16,606 nt of DNA from an uncultured Caryophanales bacterium (GCA_937897245.1 CALCBO010000009.1:1-16606); one strand, 5' to 3'. Positions 1 to 7,080 are shown, counted from the stretch's first letter. Notes: generated by a model not told the origin, from the sequence alone. Made by a program: numbers and translations.

Positions 1-30
1 TATGGTTTTGATATGGTTTTTGTATGGTTT
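1..30. repeat. 11-bp tandem repeat, three units at window edge
   Basis: TATGGTTT begins at 1, 12 and 23, an exact 11-bp period with variable last three bases. It lies in a short G/T-rich patch (1-66) unlike the A/T-rich sequence that follows. The array may continue left of the window. No function can be assigned; it could be a sequence-end artefact as easily as a real repeat. Confidence 0.6.
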
Positions 31-336
31 AATGGATTTTGTGTTTTTGATTGGCAGTATGGGGATACTTTTCATTTTATTTTTAGAAAATACGCTAAAA
101 ATTTCAAAATGGTAAAAATGTTATAAAATTATCAATTTTTGTCGTATAGATTTAAAATAATTCTCATTCATTTGTGATTTCGTTTTGTCCATTTTTCATT
201 CGTCTTTTCGGCAAAATAAAATTATTGGTAATAATGAAATAAAATGAATAAAAAATAAATTCAATTGATTGTTATATACTTAATGATAATATTCTATACT
301 TTTTTGATACTAATAATAACCATTTGAATTTCACTA

Positions 337-359
337 ATATTGAATAATCTATTCAATAT
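337..359. repeat. perfect 10-bp inverted repeat, 3-nt spacer
   Basis: ATATTGAATA (337-346) is followed by ATC and then TATTCAATAT (350-359), a perfect hairpin or operator-like dyad. There is no T-tract after it, so it is not a typical terminator. It is all A/T apart from one G-C pair per arm, so chance in AT-rich DNA is possible. Confidence 0.55.
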
Positions 360-429
360 AAATACAATTGAACTAGTTTCAAACAATGAAGAATAATTTG
401 AACTCTACTTTCAAATGAAAATACAATTC

Positions 430-441
430 TTTCAATTGAAA
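430..441. repeat. 12-bp palindrome TTTCAATTGAAA
   Basis: A perfect palindrome sharing the TTCAA/TTGAA core with the neighbouring inverted repeats. Related CAATTGA words occur near 263, 366 and 494. It could be an operator core, or simple composition. Confidence 0.45.
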
Positions 442-450
442 TAAATCAAA

Positions 451-469
451 ATTCAAAAGTATTTTGAAT
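451..469. repeat. perfect 8-bp inverted repeat, 3-nt spacer
   Basis: ATTCAAAA (451-458), GTA, TTTTGAAT (462-469). It has the same geometry (3-nt centre) and the same ATTCAA/TTGAAT core as the dyad at 337-359. Confidence 0.45.
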
Positions 470-602
470 GAAAGAATAATATTTTTGTGAATCAATTGAA
501 AAAGAATAAAGAAATATTTTCTTCTAATAAAATGAAATAATTGAATTTCTTAAATTTCTTTTTTTTTCTGATAATTTCTTAGATATATTTTATTTGAATA
601 CT

Positions 603-773
603 GAAAATATTGATTACAATAAAATACCTAATATTGCGAGTGAAGCAAGAGAAAAACTAGAAAAAATAAGACCCACTTCTCTTGGACAAGCTTCAAGAAT
701 AAGTGGAGTAAATCCTTCAGATATCTCGATACTTTCTATTTATTTAAAAAAGGAGTACGGCAAAAATGAATAA
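603..773 (+). pseudogene. mnmG: mnmG 3' remnant (C-terminal 56 codons only)
   Basis: MnmG (GidA), with MnmE, installs the carboxymethylaminomethyl group on wobble U34 of certain tRNAs. The frame from 603 reads [19 protein letters not shown], then an arginine-proline-threonine stretch and [14 protein letters not shown], the unmistakable conserved C-terminal helical end of MnmG, stopping with TAA at 771-773. The family is normally about 620-630 residues. Upstream, the frame stays open only to a TAA at 528-530, and residues encoded at 531-600 are Phe/Leu-rich low complexity unlike MnmG, with no credible start. The FAD-binding and catalytic parts are therefore absent. The 8-bp overlap with the rsmG start and the shared ribosome binding site AGGAG (751-755) are still intact, so the break looks recent or is an assembly junction. 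A full copy elsewhere cannot be excluded. Confidence 0.82.
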
Positions 774-1401
774 AGATGAATTCATTACAGAAGCATTAAA
801 ATTAAATATTAAACCAACACAAGAACAACTGAATCAGTTAGACGATTTCTATGAATTATTAAAAGAATGGAATAAAAAAATAAATTTAACACGTATTATT
901 TCCGAGGAAGATGTATATTTAAAACACTTTTATGATAGTCTAACAATAGCTAAGGAAGTAAATTTAAATAGTGTAAAAACATTATGTGATGTTGGAACAG
1001 GAGCAGGATTTCCTGGAATAGTACTAAAAATCTTTTTTCCTAGTCTACATATAACTCTAATAGATTCATTACAAAAAAGAGTAAACTATTTAAATGAAAT
1101 TATCAAAGAACTTAAATTAAATGATATAGAAGCTTTACATACAAGAGCTGAAGATTATAATGCTAGTTTTGATATAGTAACGTCTAGAGCAGTAGCTAAT
1201 ATTGAAAAACTAGTAGGCTATACTATGCATTTAGTAAAAAAAGATGGCTTATTTATTGGGATGAAAGGAAATATAGATAAAGAATTAACAGAAGAAGTAA
1301 AAAGAAAATTAGAAAAGAAATATATCATATTAAAAATTAATAGATTTTATTTACCTAAAGAAAATAGTATGAGAAGTTTAATTGTAATGAAAAACAAATA
1401 G
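766..1401 (+). CDS. rsmG: 16S rRNA (guanine-527-N7)-methyltransferase RsmG (GidB)
   Basis: RsmG methylates N7 of G527 in the 530 loop of 16S rRNA using S-adenosylmethionine, in the cytoplasm. The 211-residue length is close to normal (about 205-240). Visible family marks are NKKINLT at 36-42, the KHFYDSL block at 53-59, the SAM-binding motif [12 protein letters not shown] at 73-84, an acidic strand end LID at 98-100, and VTSRAVA at 138-144. AGGAG at 751-755 lies 10 nt before the ATG, and the gene overlaps the mnmG remnant by 8 bp, the ancestral mnmG-rsmG coupling. A small hairpin with a T-run follows the stop. Because mnmG is broken, the natural promoter is unclear; none obvious was found upstream. 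Identity is secure from motifs and neighbourhood. Confidence 0.95.
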   Translation: MNKDEFITEALKLNIKPTQEQLNQLDDFYELLKEWNKKINLTRIISEEDVYLKHFYDSLTIAKEVNLNSVKTLCDVGTGAGFPGIVLKIFFPSLHITLIDSLQKRVNYLNEIIKELKLNDIEALHTRAEDYNASFDIVTSRAVANIEKLVGYTMHLVKKDGLFIGMKGNIDKELTEEVKRKLEKKYIILKINRFYLPKENSMRSLIVMKNK

Positions 1402-1426
1402 AACATATCGAAACAGATATGTTTTT
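1402..1426 (+). terminator. probable intrinsic terminator after rsmG
   Basis: AACATATC (1402-1409) pairs with GATATGTT (1416-1423) around a 6-nt loop, followed by TTT. The stem is weak (two G-C pairs), so it may be a leaky terminator. Confidence 0.5.
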
Positions 1427-1444
1427 AAATTATAAAAAAACAAG

Positions 1445-1473
1445 TTGAAAGAAAAGAAAAAATCATATATAAT
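1445..1473 (+). promoter_or_regulatory. sigma-A-type promoter for the noc-like gene
   Basis: TTGAAA (1445-1450), a 17-bp spacer, then a perfect TATAAT (1468-1473). It sits 40 bp before the noc-like ATG and just after the rsmG hairpin, so the gene probably has its own transcript start near 1480. Confidence 0.7.
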
Positions 1474-1512
1474 GATAATATAGGATGTTAAGAATAAAGT
1501 GAGGGGATAAAG

Positions 1513-2856
1513 ATGTTTCCAGATGATAAAGATGAAGTAGTTCAATTATATTTAGATGATATTATTCCAAACCGCTTTCAACCAAGAGAAGTATTTGATG
1601 AAAGAGCATTAAAAGAACTAGCAGTATCAATTAAAGAACATGGAGTAATCCAACCAATTATTGTAAGAAAAGTAAATGGTAAATATGAAATAATAGCAGG
1701 AGAAAGAAGATATAAAGCATCAGCCTTAGCTGGTCTAACTAAAATACCAGCAATTATAAGAGATTTAGATGATAAAGAAAGTTCTAAAGTTGCTTTACTT
1801 GAAAATTTACAAAGAAGAAATTTAAACCCTATAGAAGAAGCAAGGACTTATCAAAAAATATTAGAATTAGATCAAATGACTCAAGAAAGTCTTGCTAAAA
1901 CAATGGGAAAAAGTCAATCGGCAGTAGCTAATAAAATTAGATTATTATCATTATCTGATGAAGTTCAAAACGCCTTATTAAAAGAACAAATATCAGAAAG
2001 ACATGCCAGAACATTGTTAAATTTAAGTGATTCAAAAGAACAAAAAGAAATGTTAAAAAAAGTAATTGATAATAAAATGAGTGTTAGAAATTTGGAGGAA
2101 GAAATATCTAAAATGCATCCAAAAGAAGAAAAAGAAGAGCCAAAAGAAACTACTGATATTGTTGCTTCAACAAGTGCATTTGTTAATGATAGTCCACTTA
2201 TGCCAACTGCAGAACTACCAGAAGACACAACAAATTATGGAAAAGTTACTATTGCCCCACCAGAAGGAGAGGAGTCATCTATGGGTAAATTTATTAATTA
2301 TGGAGAAATAAATAAAGAAGAAGATGAACCACTACCTGATTTGGATATGCCACCTGCAGTGACCTCAGTAGATATTAATAAAATGAAAAGTAATACTACA
2401 AATATCAACAACAATAGTAAAGGTAGTGCTGATTTAGATAGTTTATTAAATTTAGGAAATCCAACTTCACCAGTACCTTCAAATCAATTTATTACTCCAG
2501 CAGAAAAAATTGTTAAAACAGATTCAGTAGATAGTCCAATTGATAAAAATTCAGATTATTTTAAAACACCAGATTTTATTACACTAGATGGAGATTCTTC
2601 AACTAATTTCACAAATCCAATAGATAATGATTCATTTGTTTCACCACCAACGGATATAATCAACAATAATAATAGTATGTTCTTAAGTGGAGCTCCTGAA
2701 GTAGAAAATAACAAATATACTATAGAGGAAGCAACAAATAAAATAAGAGATTTAGTGACAGACTTAAAAGAACATGGTATTAAGATTAATACTGATGAAA
2801 TGAACTTTGAAAAATCATATCAAATGATTATTAAAATTGATAAAACAGAATCTTAA
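1513..2856 (+). CDS. noc: Noc-like ParB-family protein with long low-complexity linker
   Basis: ParB-type CTP-dependent DNA clamp, most likely the nucleoid occlusion factor Noc from its place between rsmG and parA and its C-terminus. The N-domain spans about 8-115: NRFQPREVF (20-28), the CTP-binding box GERRYKA (64-70), ENLQRRNLNPIEEA (97-110). A helix-turn-helix lies at about 122-147 (MTQESLAKTMGKSQSAVANK). Residues about 399-443 (YTIEEATNKIRDLV...SYQMIIKI) match the short Noc/ParB C-terminal dimerisation region. Between them (about 205-398) is a Ser/Asn/Pro/Asp-rich stretch with no recognisable domain, making the protein 447 residues against about 280 for B. subtilis Noc. The N-terminal membrane-binding amphipathic helix of Bacillus Noc is missing: the ParB domain begins almost at once. 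GAGGGG (1501-1506) supports this ATG, and an in-frame TAA at 1495-1497 rules out an upstream start. Confidence 0.82.
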   Translation: MFPDDKDEVVQLYLDDIIPNRFQPREVFDERALKELAVSIKEHGVIQPIIVRKVNGKYEIIAGERRYKASALAGLTKIPAIIRDLDDKESSKVALLENLQRRNLNPIEEARTYQKILELDQMTQESLAKTMGKSQSAVANKIRLLSLSDEVQNALLKEQISERHARTLLNLSDSKEQKEMLKKVIDNKMSVRNLEEEISKMHPKEEKEEPKETTDIVASTSAFVNDSPLMPTAELPEDTTNYGKVTIAPPEGEESSMGKFINYGEINKEEDEPLPDLDMPPAVTSVDINKMKSNTTNINNNSKGSADLDSLLNLGNPTSPVPSNQFITPAEKIVKTDSVDSPIDKNSDYFKTPDFITLDGDSSTNFTNPIDNDSFVSPPTDIINNNNSMFLSGAPEVENNKYTIEEATNKIRDLVTDLKEHGIKINTDEMNFEKSYQMIIKIDKTES

Positions 2857-2889
2857 AAGTAGACCATAAATAAAAAGTCTACTTTTTTT
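2855..2889 (+). terminator. intrinsic terminator after noc-like gene
   Basis: AAAAGTAGAC (2855-2864) pairs with GTCTACTTTT (2877-2886) around a 12-nt A-rich loop and runs into a seven-T tract. The stop codon lies at the foot of the stem. Confidence 0.8.
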
Positions 2890-2899
2890 CGTAAAAATA

Positions 2900-2928
2900 T
2901 TTAAAAAAATAGTTTTATTTGATACAAT
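2900..2928 (+). promoter_or_regulatory. possible promoter for parA-parB
   Basis: TTTAAA (2900-2905), 17-bp spacer, TACAAT (2923-2928). The -35 is weak (4 of 6), but the position between a terminator and parA makes a promoter here likely. Confidence 0.45.
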
Positions 2929-2958
2929 AAAAAAGTAATATGGAAAATGGGTGATTAG

Positions 2959-3744
2959 ATGGGAAAGGTTATATCATTAGTAAATCAAAAAGGCGGTGTG
3001 GGAAAGACTACCACAAGTATCAATCTTTCTGCGTCATTAGCAGTATTAGGTAAAAAAGTATTATTAGTAGACTTAGATCCACAAGGAAATACAACTACTG
3101 GTGTAGGAATAAACAAGGGTGAAATTGAAAAAAGTATATATGACGTCTTGATAGGTGAATGCAGTATAGCAGAAGCGCTAGTAAAAACAAAATATAAAAA
3201 TCTATATGTTTTACCAGCTACAATTAATTTGGCAGGTTTAGATTTTGAATTATCAGAGAAAAGTCGCACTGAAATAGGGTTTAATAAAGGAGAACAATTA
3301 AAAATACGTTTGATGGATATAAGGGATAGTTTTGATTTTATAATATTAGATTGTCCTCCATCATTAGGCCTTATCACAACTAATGCTTTAACAGCTTCTA
3401 ATTCGGTAATAATCCCAGTACAGTGTGAATTCTTTGCTTTAGAGGGAATAACTCAATTATTAAAATCAATTATGTTAGCCCAAAAAAGTCTAAATCCAAC
3501 TTTAGATATAGAAGGAGTATTATTGACAATGTATGATGCTAGGACTAACTTAGGTCTTGAAGTAGTAGAAGATATTCGAAAATTTTTCAAGGAAAAAGTA
3601 TATAATACAATTATTCCAAGATTAGTACGTTTGACAGAAGCTCCTTCACATGGAGAACCAATAGTAGCCTATGATCCAAAGAGTAGGGGATCGGAAGCCT
3701 ATATTAATTTAGCTAAGGAAGTGATTGAAAGAAATGGAAACTAA
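2959..3744 (+). CDS. parA: chromosome-partitioning ATPase ParA (Soj)
   Basis: ParA/Soj is a deviant-Walker ATPase that dimerises with ATP, binds DNA and works with ParB to segregate the origin; in B. subtilis Soj also controls DnaA. Visible motifs: Walker A KGGVGKTT at 11-18 with the signature first lysine, Walker A' DLDPQGN at 38-44, Walker B LDCPPSLG at 131-138, and the C-terminal RLTEAPSHGEPIVAYDP block typical of chromosomal Soj. Length 261 is normal for the short chromosomal class without an N-terminal HTH. GGGTGAT just before the ATG is the ribosome binding site. The gene overlaps parB by 11 bp, so the two are translationally coupled and share a transcript. Nothing is unusual in the catalytic residues. 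Confidence 0.96.
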   Translation: MGKVISLVNQKGGVGKTTTSINLSASLAVLGKKVLLVDLDPQGNTTTGVGINKGEIEKSIYDVLIGECSIAEALVKTKYKNLYVLPATINLAGLDFELSEKSRTEIGFNKGEQLKIRLMDIRDSFDFIILDCPPSLGLITTNALTASNSVIIPVQCEFFALEGITQLLKSIMLAQKSLNPTLDIEGVLLTMYDARTNLGLEVVEDIRKFFKEKVYNTIIPRLVRLTEAPSHGEPIVAYDPKSRGSEAYINLAKEVIERNGN

Positions 3745-4648
3745 TGAAAGTGTTCAAGATTCAGGAATACCAAAAAGAAGAGCTTTAGGTAGAGGTTTGG
3801 AAGAATTATTTAATAATGAGATTTTAGATTATAGTTCTGTAGAAGAAAAAATTGTAAAAGAAACACCAAAAGATGAAATTGTAATGGTTAATTTGAATGA
3901 ATTAAGAAGCAATCCTTATCAACCTCGAAAAGTTTTTAATGAAGAAGCTTTAGAAGAATTAGCATCTTCAATCAAAGAACATGGTGTATTTCAACCAATT
4001 ATTGTTAAAAAATCAATAAAAGGATATGAAATAATAGCAGGAGAAAGAAGAGTAAAAGCATCAATTATGGCAGGAAAAACTGAAATACCCGCTATTATTA
4101 GAGATTTTAATGATACTCAAATGATGGAAATTGCTCTTTTAGAAAATTTACAAAGGGAAGATTTATCTGCTATTGAAGAAGCTAATGCCTACAAAAAACT
4201 ACAAGATACTCTTTCTTTAACTCAAGAGCAATTATCTAAACGTCTAGGAAAAAGTCGTAGTCATATAACTAATATGTTGGGGTTATTATCACTTCCTAAA
4301 ATAATTCAAGATGAAGTAAACAATAAAACAATTACTATGGGACACGCTAGAGCCCTAAGTAAGATAGATGATTTTAATCAACAAGAAGAACTTCTAACAA
4401 AAATAAAAGAAGAAGGAATTTCAGTAAGAGAGTTAGAAGAAATGACTCAAGAACCTAGAATTATCAAATCAAATCCTCAAAGAACTAGGACAAAACAAGA
4501 TAATGAATATAGTTATCTTCAAAATGAACTTAGTGAACAATTAGGTACTAAAGTTGTAATTAAGAAGAATAAACTCGAAATAAGATTTGTTAATGGAAAT
4601 GATTTAAATAGATTACTTGAAATTATGAATCTAGATTTTAATAAATAG
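3734..4648 (+). CDS. parB: chromosome-partitioning protein ParB (Spo0J)
   Basis: ParB binds parS near the origin, spreads as a CTP-gated clamp and stimulates ParA. With the ATG at 3734 the protein has 304 residues; the frame extends to a TTG at 3725, but the ribosome binding site AAGGAAGTGAT (3715-3725) runs into that TTG and suits the ATG better. Order of features: N-terminal ParA-contact motif RRALGRGLEELF at 15-26, NPYQPRKVF at 60-68, CTP box GERRVKA at 104-110, ENLQREDLSAIEEA at 137-150, helix-turn-helix about 162-187 (LTQEQLSKRLGKSRSHITN), and a C-terminal dimerisation domain at about 250-302. It overlaps parA by 11 bp. The ParA-contact motif separates it from the noc-like paralogue upstream, which lacks one. 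No parS (TGTTTCACGTGAAACA) was found in the window. Confidence 0.95.
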   Translation: METNESVQDSGIPKRRALGRGLEELFNNEILDYSSVEEKIVKETPKDEIVMVNLNELRSNPYQPRKVFNEEALEELASSIKEHGVFQPIIVKKSIKGYEIIAGERRVKASIMAGKTEIPAIIRDFNDTQMMEIALLENLQREDLSAIEEANAYKKLQDTLSLTQEQLSKRLGKSRSHITNMLGLLSLPKIIQDEVNNKTITMGHARALSKIDDFNQQEELLTKIKEEGISVRELEEMTQEPRIIKSNPQRTRTKQDNEYSYLQNELSEQLGTKVVIKKNKLEIRFVNGNDLNRLLEIMNLDFNK

Positions 4649-4667
4649 AGCAATAACCTCTATTTTT
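4643..4667 (+). terminator. weak hairpin terminator/attenuator after parB
   Basis: AAATAGAG (4643-4650) pairs with CTCTATTT (4658-4665) around a 7-nt loop, with two further Ts. The parB stop is inside the stem. It lies 20 bp before the DUF951 gene, which has no obvious promoter, so read-through is likely. Confidence 0.5.
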
Positions 4668-4686
4668 CTAAGAAAAGAGGTGTAAT

Positions 4687-4872
4687 ATGGAAAATAAGAA
4701 TTATGAATTAGGTTCTATTGTTGTTATGAAAAAACAACATCCTTGTGGAACAAATGAATGGAAGATTGTAAGAGTTGGTGCTGATATTAAAATTCAATGT
4801 TTAAATTGTGGTAGAACAGTACTAATTCCTAGAATAGACTTTAATAAGAAATTAAAAAAAATAATAACATAG
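4687..4872 (+). CDS. DUF951 family small protein (YyzM-like)
   Basis: A 61-residue protein of the DUF951 family, of unknown function, found beside parB/ychF in many Bacilli (YyzM in B. subtilis). The sequence shows the family pattern: ELGSIVVMKKQHPCG near the N-terminus (His18, Cys20), a W-K-I-V-R-V-G-A-D-I core, and CLNCGR (Cys38, Cys41) followed by IPR. The three cysteines and the histidine could bind zinc, which is inference. AAGAGGTG gives a good ribosome binding site. It is followed after 13 bp by the AbgT-type gene with a close ribosome binding site, so the two are probably co-transcribed, possibly with parAB by read-through. Confidence 0.88.
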   Translation: MENKNYELGSIVVMKKQHPCGTNEWKIVRVGADIKIQCLNCGRTVLIPRIDFNKKLKKIIT

Positions 4873-4885
4873 AAAGGAATAATAT

Positions 4886-6481
4886 ATGAAAGATAGAAGA
4901 AAAATGAGGTTGAAAAAATTTTATTTTCACCCCATTACGATGTTTAGTGTATTAATAATGTTTGTAGTAATACTGAGTGGAATTTTAAGTGCACTTCAAA
5001 CACAAGCAACTTATAATACAGTTAATATAAACAGTAATGAATTAGAACCTACACTAATTACTGTAGAAAATCTATTATCATTTTCAGGATTTAAATACAT
5101 CATAAGTAATGCTGCTAAAAACTTTGTTAGTTTTGGACCGTTGGGAATGTTATTAATGTCTCTTATAGGTATTACCATTGGAGAAGGGACTGGATTAATA
5201 GAAGCATTTACTAAAAGACATTTAAGTAAAATACCATATACTACCTTAACGTTTTTATTAATATTATTATCAGTAATATCATCATTAATTAATGAAGTAG
5301 GGTATGCTATATTAATTCCTCTAGCTGCCTTGATATATTTTATTAATAAAAGGAATCCTATTTTAGGAATAATAACAGCTTTCTGTGGAGTATCATTTGG
5401 TTATGGAGTTTCAGTCTTTGTTGGTTCAATGGAAGTATCTCTAATGAATTATACTAGAGATGCTGCTAGGTTAATTGATGAAAATAGTCATATATCATTA
5501 ACCTCAAATCTAATCTTTATTATAGTAGCGACTTTTATAATATCAATAGTAGGTACAATAGTAATAGAAAAAATAATAGCTCCTAAAATAGGAAAGTATA
5601 AAAAAGAAGAAGAATTCTCTAAAACAGAACAATATAGAATAATTGACCCAGATGAAGAAGAACAAAAACAAATAGAAAGAAATAAAAATGAAAAAAGAGG
5701 ATTGAGATTCGCTCTTGTTGTTTCTCTTCTTATGCTGTTCTTATTTGTCTATTCACTAATTCCTAATTGTCCTTTTTCAGGAATGTTACTTGATATGAAT
5801 GAAAAGACCTATGTTGATCAATTATTTGGAGAAAATGCATATTTCCAAGATGGTTTTTCTTATTTAGTAGCCATAGTATTTGTATTATCTGGTATCGCCT
5901 ATGGAATTGGTAGTAAATCAATTAAAAATGATAAAGAAATAATAGAAAATGCTAGTAAGAAATTTTCAAATCTAGGAAGTATCTTTATTCTAATCTTTGT
6001 AGTTTCTCAATTCATTGCTATTTTTAGAAAAAGTAATATTGGAATAATAATAGCCTCATGGCTATCCACTTTATTAGGAACTATGAATTTAAGTGGAATT
6101 CCTCTTATAATAATTAGTTTATTATTAATAGCTATAGCTAATTTATTCTTAACTTCGCCAGCAAACAAATGGATGATTTTTTCACCAGTTGTAGTACCGA
6201 TGTTCATGCAATCAAACATATCTCCACAATTTGCCCAAATTGTAATGAGAGTGGGAGATTCTATGACTAAAGGATATACTCCATTATTAGCTTCATTTGT
6301 AATATATATAGGATATCTAAATATCTATAATCTTCAAAAGAAGAAACCATATACAATAAGAAAATCATTACAAATGCTCAGTCCATACTTTGTAATAATA
6401 TCTCTAACTTGGATATTATTAGTAGTAGGGTGGTATATTATAGGATTACCAATAGGACCAGGAGTAAAACCAATATTATAA
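4886..6481 (+). CDS. AbgT family transporter
   Basis: An integral membrane protein of the AbgT family, whose characterised members move p-aminobenzoyl-glutamate or export sulfonamides using the proton gradient. At 531 residues it is of family length, with about ten or more hydrophobic segments (first at about 18-38) and a charged loop near 240-275. Family-like blocks: HPITMF at 16-21; an IGITIGEGTGLIEA stretch at about 99-112 resembling the AbgT 'GVGVAEKSG' hairpin region; SLINEVGYAILIPLAALIYF; and near the C-terminus NKWMIFSPVVVPMFM and RVGDSMTKGYTPLLASF, equivalent to AbgT 'AKWALLAPIFVPM' and 'RIGDSSTNIITPL'. AAAGGA precedes the ATG. The gene is not part of the conserved origin neighbourhood. 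The real substrate is unknown. Its last 148 bp are overlapped antisense by the AraC-type frame. Confidence 0.88.
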   Translation: MKDRRKMRLKKFYFHPITMFSVLIMFVVILSGILSALQTQATYNTVNINSNELEPTLITVENLLSFSGFKYIISNAAKNFVSFGPLGMLLMSLIGITIGEGTGLIEAFTKRHLSKIPYTTLTFLLILLSVISSLINEVGYAILIPLAALIYFINKRNPILGIITAFCGVSFGYGVSVFVGSMEVSLMNYTRDAARLIDENSHISLTSNLIFIIVATFIISIVGTIVIEKIIAPKIGKYKKEEEFSKTEQYRIIDPDEEEQKQIERNKNEKRGLRFALVVSLLMLFLFVYSLIPNCPFSGMLLDMNEKTYVDQLFGENAYFQDGFSYLVAIVFVLSGIAYGIGSKSIKNDKEIIENASKKFSNLGSIFILIFVVSQFIAIFRKSNIGIIIASWLSTLLGTMNLSGIPLIIISLLLIAIANLFLTSPANKWMIFSPVVVPMFMQSNISPQFAQIVMRVGDSMTKGYTPLLASFVIYIGYLNIYNLQKKKPYTIRKSLQMLSPYFVIISLTWILLVVGWYIIGLPIGPGVKPIL

Positions 6482-7014
6482 ATAGAAACACCAAACGGTG
6501 TTTTTATTTTGTTCTGAAAATAGAATAAAATAGAGTTAGAAAAAGGAAGGTATAAAATAGAATAAACTTTAGTAGTACATAGAGGAGGTATATTACTTCT
6601 ATACTTATTAATCTTTCTTATAAAATAATCAAGTAAAGTAAGATTAGACTGAATAGTATAAATATGATGTTCTGAAATATGTTTATTAAAATGATAAAAT
6701 TTATGATATATAGAAGGAGAAACTCCCATTACTTGATGAAATATTTCAGAATAATATTCCTGTGAATAAAAACCATAGGTCATAGATATATTTAAAATAG
6801 ATATCTTACTATCTTTATATTCAACTAAAGAATTATATATACGTATATTATTTAAATAATGAACAATAGTAATCCCTAATTCTTTTTTAAAGATTCTCAT
6901 AATATAATCTTTATTATAATGAAATTCATTAGCTAACTCATCAATAGTTATTTTTTTATATAAATTATTATCTAAATAATTAATAACATTTAAGACTAAA
7001 TCATTTGAAAACAT
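6334..7014 (-). CDS. AraC-type HTH regulator with antisense C-terminal extension
   Basis: Residues 1-105 form an AraC/XylS DNA-binding domain with two helix-turn-helix units: TIDELANEFHYNKDYIMRIF (about 23-42) and ISILNISMTYGFYSQEYYSE (about 71-90), ending in the usual HQVMGVSPS. There is no N-terminal sensor domain. Residues about 106-155 look like a short natural tail (ending near TTKVYSILY, coordinate ~6550). Residues 156-226 are read through the convergent terminator and 148 bp antisense to the AbgT gene, have no recognisable domain, and end at the only TGA stop in the window. The ribosome binding site GGTGAT sits just before the ATG. Its likely targets are the flanking AbgT or VirD4-like genes, or itself. 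The HTH part is secure; whether the C-terminal 70 residues are biologically meaningful is doubtful. Confidence 0.72.
   Translation of the reverse strand: MFSNDLVLNVINYLDNNLYKKITIDELANEFHYNKDYIMRIFKKELGITIVHYLNNIRIYNSLVEYKDSKISILNISMTYGFYSQEYYSEIFHQVMGVSPSIYHKFYHFNKHISEHHIYTIQSNLTLLDYFIRKINKYRSNIPPLCTTKVYSILYLPFSNSILFYFQNKIKTPFGVSIYNIGFTPGPIGNPIIYHPTTNNIQVRDIITKYGLSICNDFLIVYGFFF
6486..6510 (+). terminator. intrinsic terminator after the AbgT gene
   Basis: AAACACC (6486-6492), loop AAAC, GGTGTTT (6497-6503), then TTATTTT. It lies 5 bp after the stop of the AbgT gene and inside the convergent AraC-type reading frame. Confidence 0.8.
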
Positions 7015-7051
7015 TATATCACCAACTTAATAATATCATAAAAAGTCGTTA

Positions 7052-7080
7052 TTGTTTAAAAAAATAATAAATAATATGAT
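7052..7080 (+). promoter_or_regulatory. promoter for the VirD4-like gene
   Basis: TTGTTT (7052-7057), 17-bp spacer, TATGAT (7075-7080), 28 bp before the start codon. The divergent AraC-type gene starts 38 bp away, so this 93-bp gap is the natural place for control of both. Confidence 0.55.

Larger units (their letters stand above)
31..602. other. AT-rich non-coding region with inverted repeats
   Basis: No reading frame of useful length exists on either strand; stops are dense in all six frames. The segment is extremely AT-rich and has many TTGAA/TTCAA words, several arranged as perfect inverted repeats (listed separately). I looked for DnaA boxes (TTATNCACA type), parS and tRNA arms and saw no convincing match. 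In relatives this position would be occupied by most of mnmG, so the sequence has either replaced that gene or been joined to its 3' end. Confidence 0.6.

Noticed and set aside
120..530. Possible oriC with DnaA boxes
   Set aside because: AT-rich and near origin-type genes, but no run of TTATNCACA-like boxes; single near-matches such as TGTGAATCA differ at key positions.
1965..2311. Overlapping frames on both strands inside the noc-like gene (87 and 76 codons)
   Set aside because: They lie wholly within a convincing ParB-family frame, are low complexity and have no supporting motif or ribosome binding site.
2985..3377. 130-codon antisense frame in parA
   Set aside because: Antisense shadow of a highly conserved gene; the composition mirrors ParA codons and shows no domain.
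3725..3733. TTG at 3725 as the parB start
   Set aside because: The ribosome binding site AAGGAAGTGAT overlaps the TTG; the ATG 9 bp later has workable spacing.
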